A stretch of DNA of 42,470 bases, taken from assembly GCA_021851735.1 (NCBI GenBank), contig JAJZCD010000007.1, forward strand, positions 1-42,470, in the 5' to 3' direction. Positions within the stretch are counted from its first letter, which is position 1, and each line of letters begins with the position of its first letter. The position numbers and the translations under genes are program-made. This document shows, one piece after another, positions 33,901 to 41,035 of this stretch. The notes under the pieces are model-generated. The model saw nothing but the letters and a program-made list of their open reading frames with translations, was not told the DNA's origin and made no database searches. Source of the DNA: a bacterium (GTDB lineage Bacteria > Patescibacteriota > Saccharimonadia > Saccharimonadales > UBA4665).

Positions 33901-34560
33901 ATGAGTAGCCAAAAACGACCGATTCGACCGCATGCTGCGTTAGACCAGACGGAAACCTCTAAACAACGACGCACGAAAAATAACTATGCTTTTATAGACA
34001 GTCAAAATCTGAACCTTGGTGTGCAAAAACTAGGGTGGAAGATGGACTGGCGTAAGTTCCGCTTATGGCTGCAGAAAGAATATAACGTTACTCATGCGTT
34101 TATGTTTATCGGGTATATGGTGGAGAATGAAGCATTATATGAGCTCATGCATGAGCATGGCTATCTGATAGTATTGAAACCGACGTTGGAGATTAAGGCG
34201 GATACTATGATCAATGCCGGTGAAGAACACAAAGATGAGAAACCAGTGGTGAAGGGGAATATTGATGCCGACCTAGTCCTTTATGCTATGAAGGAATATC
34301 GCAATTACGACAAGGCTGTCGTGGTAAGCGGTGATGGTGATTTTTTTGGGCTGATTGAATATCTCATTAACCAGCATAAGCTGCTAAAACTGCTGACCCC
34401 TAATCAACGGTACTCGACATTACTTAAAGAGTTCGATACATATATTGAACGTCTGGACCAGCACCGCAAAGAGCTTGCGTATCGTGACCATCGTCGTAAT
34501 TCGCATAGGTCTAAGGTAGTGGAAAAAAACGCCGTAGAACATCCACGGCCTGAAGCTTAA
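33901..34560 (+). CDS. NYN-domain (LabA/DUF88-like) PIN-fold protein
   Basis: 219 aa. Acidic residues of the NYN/PIN nuclease fold: D33 in AFIDSQNLNLG, D122 and D124 in KGNIDADLVLYAM, and D145/D147 in VVSGDGDFFGLIEYL, so catalysis by metal ions is plausible. A basic N-terminal tail (KRPIRP...KQRRTKNN) and a charged C-terminus could bind RNA. A longer frame starts at 33871; ATG 33901 is preferred for its extended -10. Likely a ribonuclease; target unknown. Confidence 0.85.
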   Translation: MSSQKRPIRPHAALDQTETSKQRRTKNNYAFIDSQNLNLGVQKLGWKMDWRKFRLWLQKEYNVTHAFMFIGYMVENEALYELMHEHGYLIVLKPTLEIKADTMINAGEEHKDEKPVVKGNIDADLVLYAMKEYRNYDKAVVVSGDGDFFGLIEYLINQHKLLKLLTPNQRYSTLLKEFDTYIERLDQHRKELAYRDHRRNSHRSKVVEKNAVEHPRPEA

Positions 34561-34619
34561 CCCTAGTCAGCTAATCTCTTTTGAAGACTATTAAGCATAA
34601 TCTACGATTTATCGTGGTA

Positions 34620-34650
34620 TATAATTGAAGGTATAAGGAAGGGGGGGTTA
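34620..34650 (+). promoter_or_regulatory. Promoter and strong Shine-Dalgarno of the MBL-fold gene
   Basis: TATAAT at 34620-34625 and GGAAGGGGGGG just before the ATG give a conventional leader of about 18 nt. Confidence 0.5.
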
Positions 34651-35280
34651 ATGAAAATTACCAAATTCGCTCACGCATGCTTAGTAGTAGAGACCTCTGA
34701 TCGGGTTGCTGTCTTTGATCCGGGTGTGTATTCGAGTCTTACTCCTGGTGATTTGCGGCGTCTTAACGATATTTTTATCACTCATAATCACGCAGACCAC
34801 ATGGATGTAGACCTTATTAAACGACTAGTCGAAAAATTTCCGAACGTACGGATAACAAGTACGCCCGAAATTGTTGAGCAGCTACAGAAGGAAGGTGTGA
34901 CGGCCGCGAGTGAGCCTCCGCAGGGTGTCTCTTTGTTTGCTAGCCCGCATGAGTTTATACGACCATATATTCCGGTTGATCCGCCACAGGAAATCGGCGT
35001 GCACTACTTAGACGCCTTGAGTCATCCTGGTGATAGTCACAGTTTTAAGGAAACGAAACCTGTGCTAGCCTTGCCGGTACAGGCGCCGTGGGGTTCAACA
35101 GTAGCTGCAGTACGTCTCGGGATTGCCCTTAAACCGAAATACATTGTGCCTATTCATGATTGGCACTGGAGTGATGAAGCACGCAAAAGCATGTATGCAC
35201 AGCTTGAAACGGCTTTTGCTGAACATGGCATCACGTTCATACAGGCAGTTAATGGAGAACCCTTTGAACTTGAGGTGTAA
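34651..35280 (+). CDS. Metallo-beta-lactamase-fold hydrolase (UlaG-like)
   Basis: 209 aa. Zinc motif HxHxDH as HNHADH (H45, H47, D49, H50), plus later metal ligands expected in SHPGDSH and PIHDWHW. It starts with the family's MKITKFAHACLVVETSD strand, as in UlaG-type lactonases and nucleases. Substrate unknown. It has its own promoter and a strong Shine-Dalgarno. Confidence 0.88.
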   Translation: MKITKFAHACLVVETSDRVAVFDPGVYSSLTPGDLRRLNDIFITHNHADHMDVDLIKRLVEKFPNVRITSTPEIVEQLQKEGVTAASEPPQGVSLFASPHEFIRPYIPVDPPQEIGVHYLDALSHPGDSHSFKETKPVLALPVQAPWGSTVAAVRLGIALKPKYIVPIHDWHWSDEARKSMYAQLETAFAEHGITFIQAVNGEPFELEV

Positions 35281-35404
35281 TTAATGTGCCCCAGTAGTAC
35301 CAGTAGGTATGCTCAAGAGACGTTCAGGGTCGGTGCTGTAACTTAGTAACAAACTGAGTATTCGCTAGATAGGAGGGGTGCCCTTCTACTGTAATGTAAT
35401 AATA

Positions 35405-35433
35405 TTGACAAAAAACTTATGTTTTGTTATTAT
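35405..35433 (+). promoter_or_regulatory. Near-consensus sigma70-type promoter of the 81-aa membrane protein
   Basis: TTGACA (35405-35410), exact 17-bp spacer, TATTAT (35428-35433). Predicted transcript start near 35440, ~25 nt before the ATG. Confidence 0.65.
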
Positions 35434-35464
35434 ATGTAGCACTCGTAAAAGCCAATACAAAAAT

Positions 35465-35710
35465 ATGAAAACCCCAAAAACCTCTCATAAGTATGTGTAT
35501 CCCTTACATTGGCACGGTAGCATAGCGGTCGCTATAGCGGCTATTCTGCTGACCAGCCTCAAAAGCAGCGGCGACATGCTTCGTGCGCTACAGGCTGTGC
35601 CTGTACGTGCTGATGTCATTGATACCGTGTATCTACGCGATGAAACTGAAACAGGGCACACTCCGATAATCCTTAATGATGCTCGCTCGGTTACACTTAG
35701 TGGCAGGTAG
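35465..35710 (+). CDS. Hypothetical 81-aa single-span membrane protein
   Basis: A longer frame reaches 35378, but ATG 35465 (MKTPKTSHKYV) lies ~25 nt after a near-consensus promoter. One hydrophobic segment at about residues 19-33 (SIAVAIAAILLTSL), then a short polar domain. No family recognised. It lies just upstream of the dcw cluster and could belong to the envelope. Confidence 0.6.
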   Translation: MKTPKTSHKYVYPLHWHGSIAVAIAAILLTSLKSSGDMLRALQAVPVRADVIDTVYLRDETETGHTPIILNDARSVTLSGR

Positions 35711-35726
35711 TGCTTTCTGTCATAAG

Positions 35727-35778
35727 TTATGCACCATATCTTGTGTATAACACAGGAAAACTAAAAATCTGTGGAAAA
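35727..35778. promoter_or_regulatory. Cluster of three DnaA-box-like nonamers upstream of mraZ
   Basis: TTATGCACC (35727-35735; one mismatch to TTATNCACA), TGTGTATAA (35742-35750; a perfect box on the minus strand) and TGTGGAAAA (35770-35778; TTTTCCACA on the minus strand). They precede the mraZ promoter by about 40 bp and could link dcw expression to DnaA. Confidence 0.4.
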
Positions 35779-35816
35779 GTATCGTGCAGGACACCGTTTT
35801 TTCTTGGTAAAAGTGC

Positions 35817-35846
35817 TTGCATGTGGGTAAGTGTGGGTAGTACACT
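35817..35846 (+). promoter_or_regulatory. mraZ promoter
   Basis: TTGCAT (35817-35822), 18-bp spacer and TACACT (35841-35846). The spacer contains two of the four GTGGGTA boxes. Confidence 0.55.
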
Positions 35847-35870
35847 CATGTTAGTGGGTAATCGTGGGTA
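35823..35870 (+). promoter_or_regulatory. Four MraZ boxes (GTGGGTA) at 10-21-10 spacing
   Basis: Exact GTGGGTA copies at 35823, 35833, 35854 and 35864: two pairs, each on one helical repeat and separated by two turns. One pair fills the promoter spacer; the other lies at and after the predicted start. MraZ is known to bind TGGG-type direct repeats before its own gene. GGGTAGC (35866-35872) and GCTACCC (35884-35890) also form a 7-bp RNA hairpin. Confidence 0.8.
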
Positions 35871-35893
35871 GCCTAAACCGACAGCTACCCGCC

Positions 35894-35945
35894 ACAAAAA
35901 CAAAAACTCACTAGAAATTTAAAACAATTTTAAACCAACCAATAA
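35894..35945 (+). promoter_or_regulatory. A-rich unstructured leader of mraZ
   Basis: ACAAAAACAAAAACTCAC (35894-35911) and further A-rich sequence up to the ATG, no Shine-Dalgarno. An almost identical 18-mer recurs at 36619-36636. Confidence 0.45.
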
Positions 35946-36308
35946 ATGGCACAGGTGGACTACTTTCAAAGGAAACTCGACGATAAACGGCGGTTAACCA
36001 TACCGACTGAACTTCGAAACGAGTTTGCCAGTGGAGTGGTCATAACACGCGGGTTCCAAAAATATCTGCATATGTACCCAAAGTACGTCTGGGACGACGA
36101 AGTTGAATCCAGGCTTAAGGGCGATATATTGGATGAGCACATTGCCGATCTGAATGTACAGCTTCGGATGGGTAAAACGGAGCTAGAGCTCGACACCAAA
36201 CAAGGCAGGATTACGCTGGAGCCACATTTATTAGATTACGCAGGTATTGATAAAAGCATATCATGCGTGAGAGTTGGGAAATATTGGCGGCTTATGAGTG
36301 ACACCTAA
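35946..36308 (+). CDS. mraZ: Transcriptional regulator MraZ
   Basis: 120 aa, a little shorter than the usual ~143. Two SpoVT/AbrB-type repeats: LDDKRRLTIPTELRNEF (about 11-27) and LDTKQGRITLEPHLLDYAGIDK (about 79-100), each with the D-x-K-x-R-(L/I) DNA-binding pattern. First gene of the dcw cluster and repressor of it in other bacteria. Four boxes in its own promoter support autorepression. Confidence 0.92.
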   Translation: MAQVDYFQRKLDDKRRLTIPTELRNEFASGVVITRGFQKYLHMYPKYVWDDEVESRLKGDILDEHIADLNVQLRMGKTELELDTKQGRITLEPHLLDYAGIDKSISCVRVGKYWRLMSDT

Positions 36309-36797
36309 GCCTTTTGCCTCATAGCTCCTTAACAACTTAGTAGACAAGTAGCAGCTGAGAAGTGACAATTCTCAAATGTCTGAATAGAAAACCATTCTGA
36401 GGTTAGCTATTCGGCAGTCAACATGCGGACTAGAGAGGGAACCGCATATAAAAACCCTCGCTCTTTCCCTAAAACACCTCCCAAAACTCCACCTCACACA
36501 TAAGTCTCTCAAATTTGCTCTTAGCGGAAATCGAAAGTAACACAGGTACGTTTTACGAACCTCGTTTAAATAAATTGTTTAAACATCTTTACTTTTAAAC
36601 GGTATCCTTAGGAGCTCTACAAAAACAAAAACTTACAAAAACAAACAGTTGGCTGCTGAATAGGTGATCTTGTCATGAATGGAGTACTGGAAGCCGGATA
36701 TTAGTGCGTTAGATGAAACTCTAGCAAACTGAATAGCGGGCTAACCAGTTCGCCGGACGAAAAACAAACACCAAAATACACAAAAATAAAAAAACAA
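36309..36797. other. 489-nt gene-free leader between mraZ and rsmH
   Basis: No gene of normal size. It holds several hairpin-forming repeats: GAGAA/TTCTC (near 36357-36375), GAATAG/CTATTC, AGGGAA/TTCCCT around 36435-36475, and GTTTAAA-7nt-TTTAAAC (36564-36584). It ends in A-rich tracts, ACAAAAACAAAAACTTAC (36619-36636) and 36760-36797. A 26-codon proline-rich frame begins at ATG 36424 without support. mraZ and rsmH are normally almost adjacent, so this is likely regulatory RNA. Confidence 0.5.
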
Positions 36798-37682
36798 GTG
36801 CGAATACACCAAGAGAAGAATGAGCACGTATCAGTGCTTTTACAGCAAGTTCTGGAGTATCTTGATCCGCGAGATGGCGACAGCTACCTTGATGTGACAG
36901 CAGGATACGGTGGGCATGCCAGCGCAGTGCTAGATCGAACGCACCGTCCGGATAAAGCGGTGCTCGTCGACAGGGATGCACAGGCTATCGCTGCGCTGCA
37001 CCACTTTGCCGAACAAGGTGCTAGTCTGGTACATAGTGATTTTCTGAGTGCTAGTAACGAGCAGCATAATCAGGGAAAACAATTCGATATCATTCTTGCA
37101 GATCTAGGCGTTTCGTCACCGCACCTTGATATTGCTGCAAGAGGCTTTGCGTTTCGTAGGAACGGTCCGCTTGATATGCGGATGGATCAAACGCAACCGC
37201 TTGATGCTGCAACTATTGTGAATACTTATAGCGAAGATGAGCTTCAATGGATCATCAGAACCTATGGGGAAGAGCCACGGGCAAGAGCGATAGCTCGTGC
37301 CATAGTTGCGACTCGACCGCACAGTAGCACGGCAGAACTTGCGGAGGTTGTTCGATCGGTGTTACCGAACGGACGCAAGATTCACCCAGCAACGAAAACA
37401 TTCCAAGCGCTGCGTATAGCGGTCAATGATGAGCTGGAACTGCTGAGGCAAGCATTGCCGCTGTGGATACGCCTATTGGCTCCACATGGCCGACTGGGTG
37501 TCATCAGTTTCCACAGCCTGGAAGACCGCATCGTCAAACAGGTGTTTGCTGAATTTGCTGGTGACCGTTATGATGCTGAGTTAGCACATGTGATGAAAGG
37601 GCCAATTACAGCCAGCGCCGATGAATTAGCTTTTAACCCGCGTGCTCGGAGCGCCAAGCTCCGCGCCGTAGTGAAAAAATAA
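36798..37682 (+). CDS. rsmH: 16S rRNA (cytosine-1402-N4) methyltransferase RsmH
   Basis: 294 aa. NEHVSVLLQQVLEYL start, SAM motif YLDVTAGYGGHASA, LADLGVSSPHLD, RGFAFRRNGPLDMRMD, and the C-terminal GVISFHSLEDRIVKQVF are all diagnostic. It methylates C1402 in the 30S P site. Start is GTG at 36798 after an A-rich leader without Shine-Dalgarno; no in-frame ATG serves. Confidence 0.95.
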   Translation: MRIHQEKNEHVSVLLQQVLEYLDPRDGDSYLDVTAGYGGHASAVLDRTHRPDKAVLVDRDAQAIAALHHFAEQGASLVHSDFLSASNEQHNQGKQFDIILADLGVSSPHLDIAARGFAFRRNGPLDMRMDQTQPLDAATIVNTYSEDELQWIIRTYGEEPRARAIARAIVATRPHSSTAELAEVVRSVLPNGRKIHPATKTFQALRIAVNDELELLRQALPLWIRLLAPHGRLGVISFHSLEDRIVKQVFAEFAGDRYDAELAHVMKGPITASADELAFNPRARSAKLRAVVKK

Positions 37683-37700
37683 AAAGAAAGGGACGCGCAC

Positions 37701-37766
37701 ATGCCAATACGCATTAAAAGCAACTCCCGCACCTATCACATACCAGTCCGACGCGACGGTATGTAG
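37701..37766 (+). CDS. 21-aa basic micro-ORF after rsmH
   Basis: ATG 18 nt after the rsmH stop with AAAGGGAC upstream; product MPIRIKSNSRTYHIPVRRDGM, strongly basic. The stop lies 5 nt before a very stable hairpin. It could be a leader peptide or a chance frame. Confidence 0.3.
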   Translation: MPIRIKSNSRTYHIPVRRDGM

Positions 37767-37771
37767 GGCAT

Positions 37772-37810
37772 AGCCCGCTACTCTTGGTGATTTGCCAGGG
37801 GTAGCGGGCT
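37772..37810 (+). promoter_or_regulatory. 16-bp hairpin between rsmH and ftsL
   Basis: AGCCCGCTACTCTTGG and CCAGGGGTAGCGGGCT pair over 16 bp with two G-U pairs and a 7-nt loop. No T-run follows (AAAAGAAGG instead), so it is not a simple terminator. RNA processing, stability or attenuation roles are possible. Confidence 0.7.
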
Positions 37811-37836
37811 AAAAGAAGGATAAAACAAAAACATCT

Positions 37837-38181
37837 ATGACATATTCAAATACATTGGCCATGGGTCGCCAGCCAAGTGTTTCTCGAGGACAAAACTCCG
37901 TCAGTTTTCGCGTGACTGATAAGCGGCTCGGGCCCGTAAGTAATACGATTATACTAATCGTACTGGCGTGTTTGCTAGGATTGCTCTATTTGGCTCAGGT
38001 AACGAAAACAAATGCTTATGGGTATCAGATTAACAGTTTGCAGAAGCAGCAATCGAAGCTCGAACAACAAAATCAAGATCTGACAGTTGCGTCAGCACGT
38101 ATGCAATCAGTAAATCGCGTATCTACAAGTTCTGAAGCTCAAGCTATGAAACCAACAATGCCTGCGGGCAGCGTGCAGTAG
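37837..38181 (+). CDS. ftsL: FtsL/DivIC-like division protein
   Basis: 114 aa. Cytoplasmic tail of ~37 residues, one membrane span (about 38-54, IILIVLACLLGLLYLAQ), then a coiled coil (about 62-95, INSLQKQQSKLEQQNQDL). Sequence is weakly conserved in this family, so the call rests on architecture and position after rsmH. FtsL joins FtsQ and FtsW in the divisome. Confidence 0.7.
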   Translation: MTYSNTLAMGRQPSVSRGQNSVSFRVTDKRLGPVSNTIILIVLACLLGLLYLAQVTKTNAYGYQINSLQKQQSKLEQQNQDLTVASARMQSVNRVSTSSEAQAMKPTMPAGSVQ

Positions 38182-38248
38182 GGGCGTCTCGTATAGCAAT
38201 ACGTAACGGTAAACATTTGTATTGGGCTTTATTCAAAACCACTTACGG

Positions 38249-38254
38249 TATAAT
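38249..38254 (+). promoter_or_regulatory. -10 box before the 83-aa ORF (leaderless type)
   Basis: Consensus TATAAT ends 8 nt before ATG 38263, probably starting the ORF-ftsW-murG-ftsQ transcript. Confidence 0.5.
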
Positions 38255-38262
38255 ACAACGTA

Positions 38263-38514
38263 ATGAGCTATCAACCGGATCAGCCGGCCGTCAATTCTGT
38301 ACAGCGGGTACAAATATCGTATGCGCTGTGGCTACTGTATTATGACGTGTTTACGATTTGGGCGTGTTATTCACAAATTCTCAGACTGAAACTGCGATTG
38401 GCAATAGTTCGTAGTATTGTTTGTAGCTACATAATCTCTTTGGCCGTAAGTTTTCTTGTTCAATATATTACCGTGTTTTGTTCTGGACAGAACGTGGCGA
38501 AAGGTTGTGTATGA
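38263..38514 (+). CDS. 83-aa hydrophobic ORF in the ftsI position
   Basis: Starts 8 nt after TATAAT and overlaps ftsW by 4 nt (ATGA), both arguments for real translation. One to two hydrophobic segments (near 19-36 and 48-72). It occupies the place where ftsI or mur genes stand in other dcw clusters, and its second half (LKLRLAIVRSIVCSYIIS) recalls only vaguely the anchor of a penicillin-binding protein. Not recognised. Confidence 0.5.
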   Translation: MSYQPDQPAVNSVQRVQISYALWLLYYDVFTIWACYSQILRLKLRLAIVRSIVCSYIISLAVSFLVQYITVFCSGQNVAKGCV

Positions 38515-39854
38515 GCTTCGTGTCATCACGTACTCGCAGTAAATCCGATCAGGACGAAGTACATGTACGTCGCCATCGACCCGATTATTGGATAGTTGTT
38601 GCGGCGATATTTCTGGTAGTGATCGGCCTAACAGTGGTGTATGCGATTAGTCCAGCGTTAAGCGTGACGACTGGCACTCCGGGGTCGCACTATGTGTTAC
38701 GTCAGTTGCTAGCTATAGCACTCAGCGCGGTGGCATTCACAGTTGCCGCCAAAGTGCCTATACATACGTGGCGACGTCTGCAAAGGCCATTGTTAGTAGC
38801 TGCTGCGGTGGGCACACTCTTGGCACTTATAACGCCAGTAATACCGCAATATCCAGCGCACCGGTGGATTCGTTTAGGCGGTTTGTCATTCCAGTCAGTC
38901 GAAGCGGTGAAATTTGCATTACTCATATGGCTAGCCAGTTTCTTTGCTGTACGTATGCGTGAAGGTACATTGGGTAATAGAAAGCTGACGCTACAACCCT
39001 TAGTGGTACTGATTGTAATAGTCGGCGTAGCAATTGCTGGCATCCAGAGTGATTTTGGTTCGACGGTTGTTATTATGGCTATGATGGCGGCTATGGCATT
39101 TCTAGTGGGTATGCCAATGAAGCGGCTTGTGATGATTGGTGGGGTGCTCATAATTGGTGCCGTATTAGCTATATCGGCAACTCCATATCGGCGAGAACGT
39201 TTGTTGACCTTTCTGCACCCTGCAAGTAACTGTTTGACGACAGGTTACCAGGCATGCCAGGCGTTAATTTCCGTAGGTTCGGGCGGTATTAGTGGTTTAG
39301 GGCTTGGGCAAAACGTGCAGGCCTATGGTTATCTGCCAGAAGCACAGGATGATTCAATATTTGCTATCTATGCTGAGAAGTTTGGCTTCATAGGTGCTGT
39401 AGTAATGCTCGGGTTGTTCATTACACTCTTTGCTAGGCTGCGGCTGATAATAGAACGTACCCAAGATACATTCAGCCGTTTGGTAGTTATGGGCATACTC
39501 GCATGGCTAAGTGTGCAGATGGTCATAAATGTTGGCGCTATGATAGGACTACTTCCCCTTAAGGGTATTACGTTACCGTTGGTTAGCTATGGTGGTACAA
39601 GCGTACTATCGGTGGGCGCAGCACTGGGGTTAGTATTCCAGATATCGCGCTATACTAGTTTCAGTAGCCGTAACATTGAGCGGCGTAGTACAAGGACTTC
39701 AGGACATCCTCAGACACTATCTCTGTTTCCAGATCGTACCAGCGATACTAGGCGACATGAACTGCCAAATCGTAGCCCTGTGCGGGGAAGAGGGGCTAGT
39801 GCTGTACGACGCACTACGTACGCAGCAGATAATATGGAAGAAGATGTCACATGA
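38511..39854 (+). CDS. ftsW: SEDS peptidoglycan polymerase FtsW
   Basis: 447 aa with about ten membrane spans. SEDS markers: HRWIRLGGLSFQ, GIQSDFGSTVV with the catalytic Asp D181, GYLPEAQDDSIFAIYAEKFGFIG, and GITLPLVSYGGTSVL. The polar C-terminal tail of ~65 residues (about 385-447) is arginine/serine-rich. It polymerises glycan strands with a class B PBP, which is not in this window. The frame extends to 38478; ATG 38511 is chosen for its ATGA overlap. Confidence 0.92.
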   Translation: MSFVSSRTRSKSDQDEVHVRRHRPDYWIVVAAIFLVVIGLTVVYAISPALSVTTGTPGSHYVLRQLLAIALSAVAFTVAAKVPIHTWRRLQRPLLVAAAVGTLLALITPVIPQYPAHRWIRLGGLSFQSVEAVKFALLIWLASFFAVRMREGTLGNRKLTLQPLVVLIVIVGVAIAGIQSDFGSTVVIMAMMAAMAFLVGMPMKRLVMIGGVLIIGAVLAISATPYRRERLLTFLHPASNCLTTGYQACQALISVGSGGISGLGLGQNVQAYGYLPEAQDDSIFAIYAEKFGFIGAVVMLGLFITLFARLRLIIERTQDTFSRLVVMGILAWLSVQMVINVGAMIGLLPLKGITLPLVSYGGTSVLSVGAALGLVFQISRYTSFSSRNIERRSTRTSGHPQTLSLFPDRTSDTRRHELPNRSPVRGRGASAVRRTTYAADNMEEDVT

Positions 39855-41035
39855 GGGTAGTAGTAACAGCTGGTGGATCCGGTGGACATATTACACCAAT
39901 TTTAGCGGTTGCTCATGAGCTAAAAAAACAGTTTCCCGATACTGAAATCGTATATATTGGTCAACGTGGTGACAGGTTGTCTGATATACCGGCAGGTGAC
40001 CCAAATATTGATGCTGTATATACTGTATGGGCTGGTAAGTTTCGACGCTATGCCGATGAAGACTGGCATCAGTGGCTCAACGTACGTACGCAAGCATTGA
40101 ATATACGAGATGTGTTTCGTGTAGTAGTGGGTTTATGGCAGAGCTTTTTGCTGTTACGTAAGCTGCGTCCAGACATCATCTTTACACGAGGGGGGTTTGT
40201 CAGTGTGCCCGTTGCTCTAGGTGGGTATTTAAATGGTATACCATATATAACTCACGACTCGGATAGTGTGCCAAGCTTGGCTAACCGCTTGATTGCGCGT
40301 TGGGCACATACACATGCAGTAGCATTACCGCCCGAAGTGTATCCCTATGCGCTCGACAAAACAGTGTTCGTTGGCGTGCCTGTCAGCCGCCACTACCAAC
40401 CGGTGACGGCAACATTACGTCGTAGGTATCGTGAAGTATTGGGGATACGGGCTGGCCGTATGGTCTTTGTAACAGGTGGTGGCAATGGTGCGCGACAGCT
40501 AAACATCGCTTTAGTACAAAACGCCCGGTATTTACTAGGCACGTATCCTGACTTAGAAATTGTCCATGTTGCAGGTCGGGCACTTGAAGATGAGACAAAT
40601 GCTGCCTATGATGCACTTAGACTTGGTAAAGCGCGTTCGCGTGTTACAGTGTACGGTTTTCTGGAGAATATGTATCAGTATAGCGGTGCTGCCGATGTTG
40701 TGGTGGCACGTGGCGGTGCTAATACATTGGCCGAATTCGCCCTCCAACAGACGGCTTGCATTATCATACCCGCATCCCAATTAGTTGGTGGTCACCAGGT
40801 GAAAAACACTCAATTTCTGGCTAAAAAAGGTGCCGTTATACAATTATCCGAGGACCAGACGGAACAGCCGGAGCGGCTTGGCAGGACAATTGGAGAGCTG
40901 TTGAATAATGATCGTAAGCGAGACAAACTGGCGCAAACATTAGCAATGTATGCCCACCCGCATGCGGCAGCAGAACTGGCATCATTGTTGGTCGATATTG
41001 TTAATAGGCGTGGGCATGTTCGGACGGAAAAATAA
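39851..41035 (+). CDS. murG: UDP-GlcNAc:undecaprenyl-PP-MurNAc-pentapeptide transferase MurG
   Basis: 394-aa GT28 enzyme making lipid II at the inner membrane face. TAGGSGGHITP at the N-terminus, FTRGGFVSVPVALGGYL, HDSDSVPSLANR (usually HEQN in the family), FVTGGGNGARQLN, and the donor site VVARGGANTLAEFALQ. Slightly longer than usual (~360). ATGA overlap with ftsW. Confidence 0.93.
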   Translation: MRVVVTAGGSGGHITPILAVAHELKKQFPDTEIVYIGQRGDRLSDIPAGDPNIDAVYTVWAGKFRRYADEDWHQWLNVRTQALNIRDVFRVVVGLWQSFLLLRKLRPDIIFTRGGFVSVPVALGGYLNGIPYITHDSDSVPSLANRLIARWAHTHAVALPPEVYPYALDKTVFVGVPVSRHYQPVTATLRRRYREVLGIRAGRMVFVTGGGNGARQLNIALVQNARYLLGTYPDLEIVHVAGRALEDETNAAYDALRLGKARSRVTVYGFLENMYQYSGAADVVVARGGANTLAEFALQQTACIIIPASQLVGGHQVKNTQFLAKKGAVIQLSEDQTEQPERLGRTIGELLNNDRKRDKLAQTLAMYAHPHAAAELASLLVDIVNRRGHVRTEK

